Below are positions 6,066 through 6,199 of a stretch of DNA of 6,199 bases, in pieces. How positions within the stretch are numbered: the first letter of the stretch is position 1; each line of letters begins with the position of its first letter. This DNA comes from Parvularculaceae bacterium (GTDB lineage Bacteria > Pseudomonadota > Alphaproteobacteria > Caulobacterales > Parvularculaceae): the NCBI GenBank assembly GCA_027080545.1, contig JALWRV010000207.1, positions 1-6,199 on the forward strand, written 5' to 3'. A program made the translations under genes and the position numbers. The notes under the pieces are model-generated. The model was not told the DNA's origin and did no database searches. It worked only from the letters and a program-made list of their open reading frames with translations.

Positions 6066-6199
6066 ATGACCTCAAGCGATACCATGACCAGATTTGCCGA
6101 AGTGTGCCCTGATGGGGCGACCACTAGGGCGCGGCGTATCTCTATTTTGGGGGCGACCGGTTCAGTGGGGGTTAATACGCTCGATTTGATTGATCATGC
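6066..6199 (+). CDS. dxr: 1-deoxy-D-xylulose 5-phosphate reductoisomerase, N-terminal fragment (cut by window edge)
   Basis: Only the first 44 codons and two bases of the next are inside the window. The visible protein has a 22-residue variable lead-in and then RRISILGATGSVGVNTLDLI (23-42), the NADPH-binding glycine motif GATGSVG of Dxr, corresponding to GSTGSIG in E. coli. The enzyme converts DXP to MEP, the first committed step of the MEP isoprenoid pathway, and is the target of fosmidomycin. The active-site and C-terminal domains are beyond the edge. The ATG at 6066 lies 3 nt after the cdsA stop; an in-frame ATG at 6084 is an alternative start, and neither has a strong ribosome binding site. 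Placement after cdsA, rather than after frr as in E. coli, is usual in alphaproteobacteria. Confidence 0.93.
   Translation, partial: MTSSDTMTRFAEVCPDGATTRARRISILGATGSVGVNTLDLIDH

Noticed and set aside
1..6199. Mobile element, CRISPR array, tRNA/rRNA gene or defence system
   Set aside because: No transposase or integrase, no regularly spaced repeats, no tRNA cloverleaf or rRNA sequence was seen; apart from the gaps every part is accounted for by housekeeping genes.

Overview
The window is a stretch of bacterial chromosome with eight protein genes, all on the + strand: the 3' end of dnaE, then rpsB, tsf, pyrH, frr, uppS, cdsA, and the 5' end of dxr. The proteins are most like alphaproteobacterial versions. 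The evidence is the form of the EF-Ts N-terminus, the NYGARDEI form of UppS, and the order frr-uppS-cdsA-dxr with dnaE directly upstream of rpsB. In E. coli dxr lies between frr and uppS, and dnaE is at the far end of the larger cluster. Base composition looks moderate by eye, which does not suggest a very high-GC lineage. I cannot name a genus.

Layout: positions 1-702 are the end of DNA polymerase III alpha. A 179-nt gap (703-881) follows, with several short hairpins and an 8-nt repeat that could allow alternative RNA folds in front of rpsB. rpsB (882-1703) and tsf (1837-2778) are separated by 133 nt that hold a G+C hairpin. After tsf there is a strong stem-loop that is probably a terminator (2809-2848), and then about 220 nt of leader before pyrH (3066-3803, GTG start). 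frr (3865-4422) follows after 61 nt, uppS (4462-5256) after 39 nt, cdsA (5253-6062) overlaps uppS by 4 nt, and dxr (6066 to the window edge) starts 3 nt after cdsA.

How the genes fit together: rpsB, tsf and frr serve translation (30S protein S2, EF-Tu nucleotide exchange, ribosome recycling). pyrH makes UDP for RNA, DNA and UDP-sugars. dxr commits carbon to the MEP isoprenoid pathway, uppS turns its product into the undecaprenyl carrier lipid used for cell wall and O-antigen synthesis, and cdsA makes CDP-diacylglycerol for phospholipids. The spacing suggests at least two transcription units, rpsB-tsf and pyrH-frr-uppS-cdsA-dxr, split by the terminator after tsf.

This is a core housekeeping locus. 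I see no mobile element, CRISPR array, tRNA, rRNA, defence system or foreign gene. The observations worth a second look are all in the three non-coding gaps.
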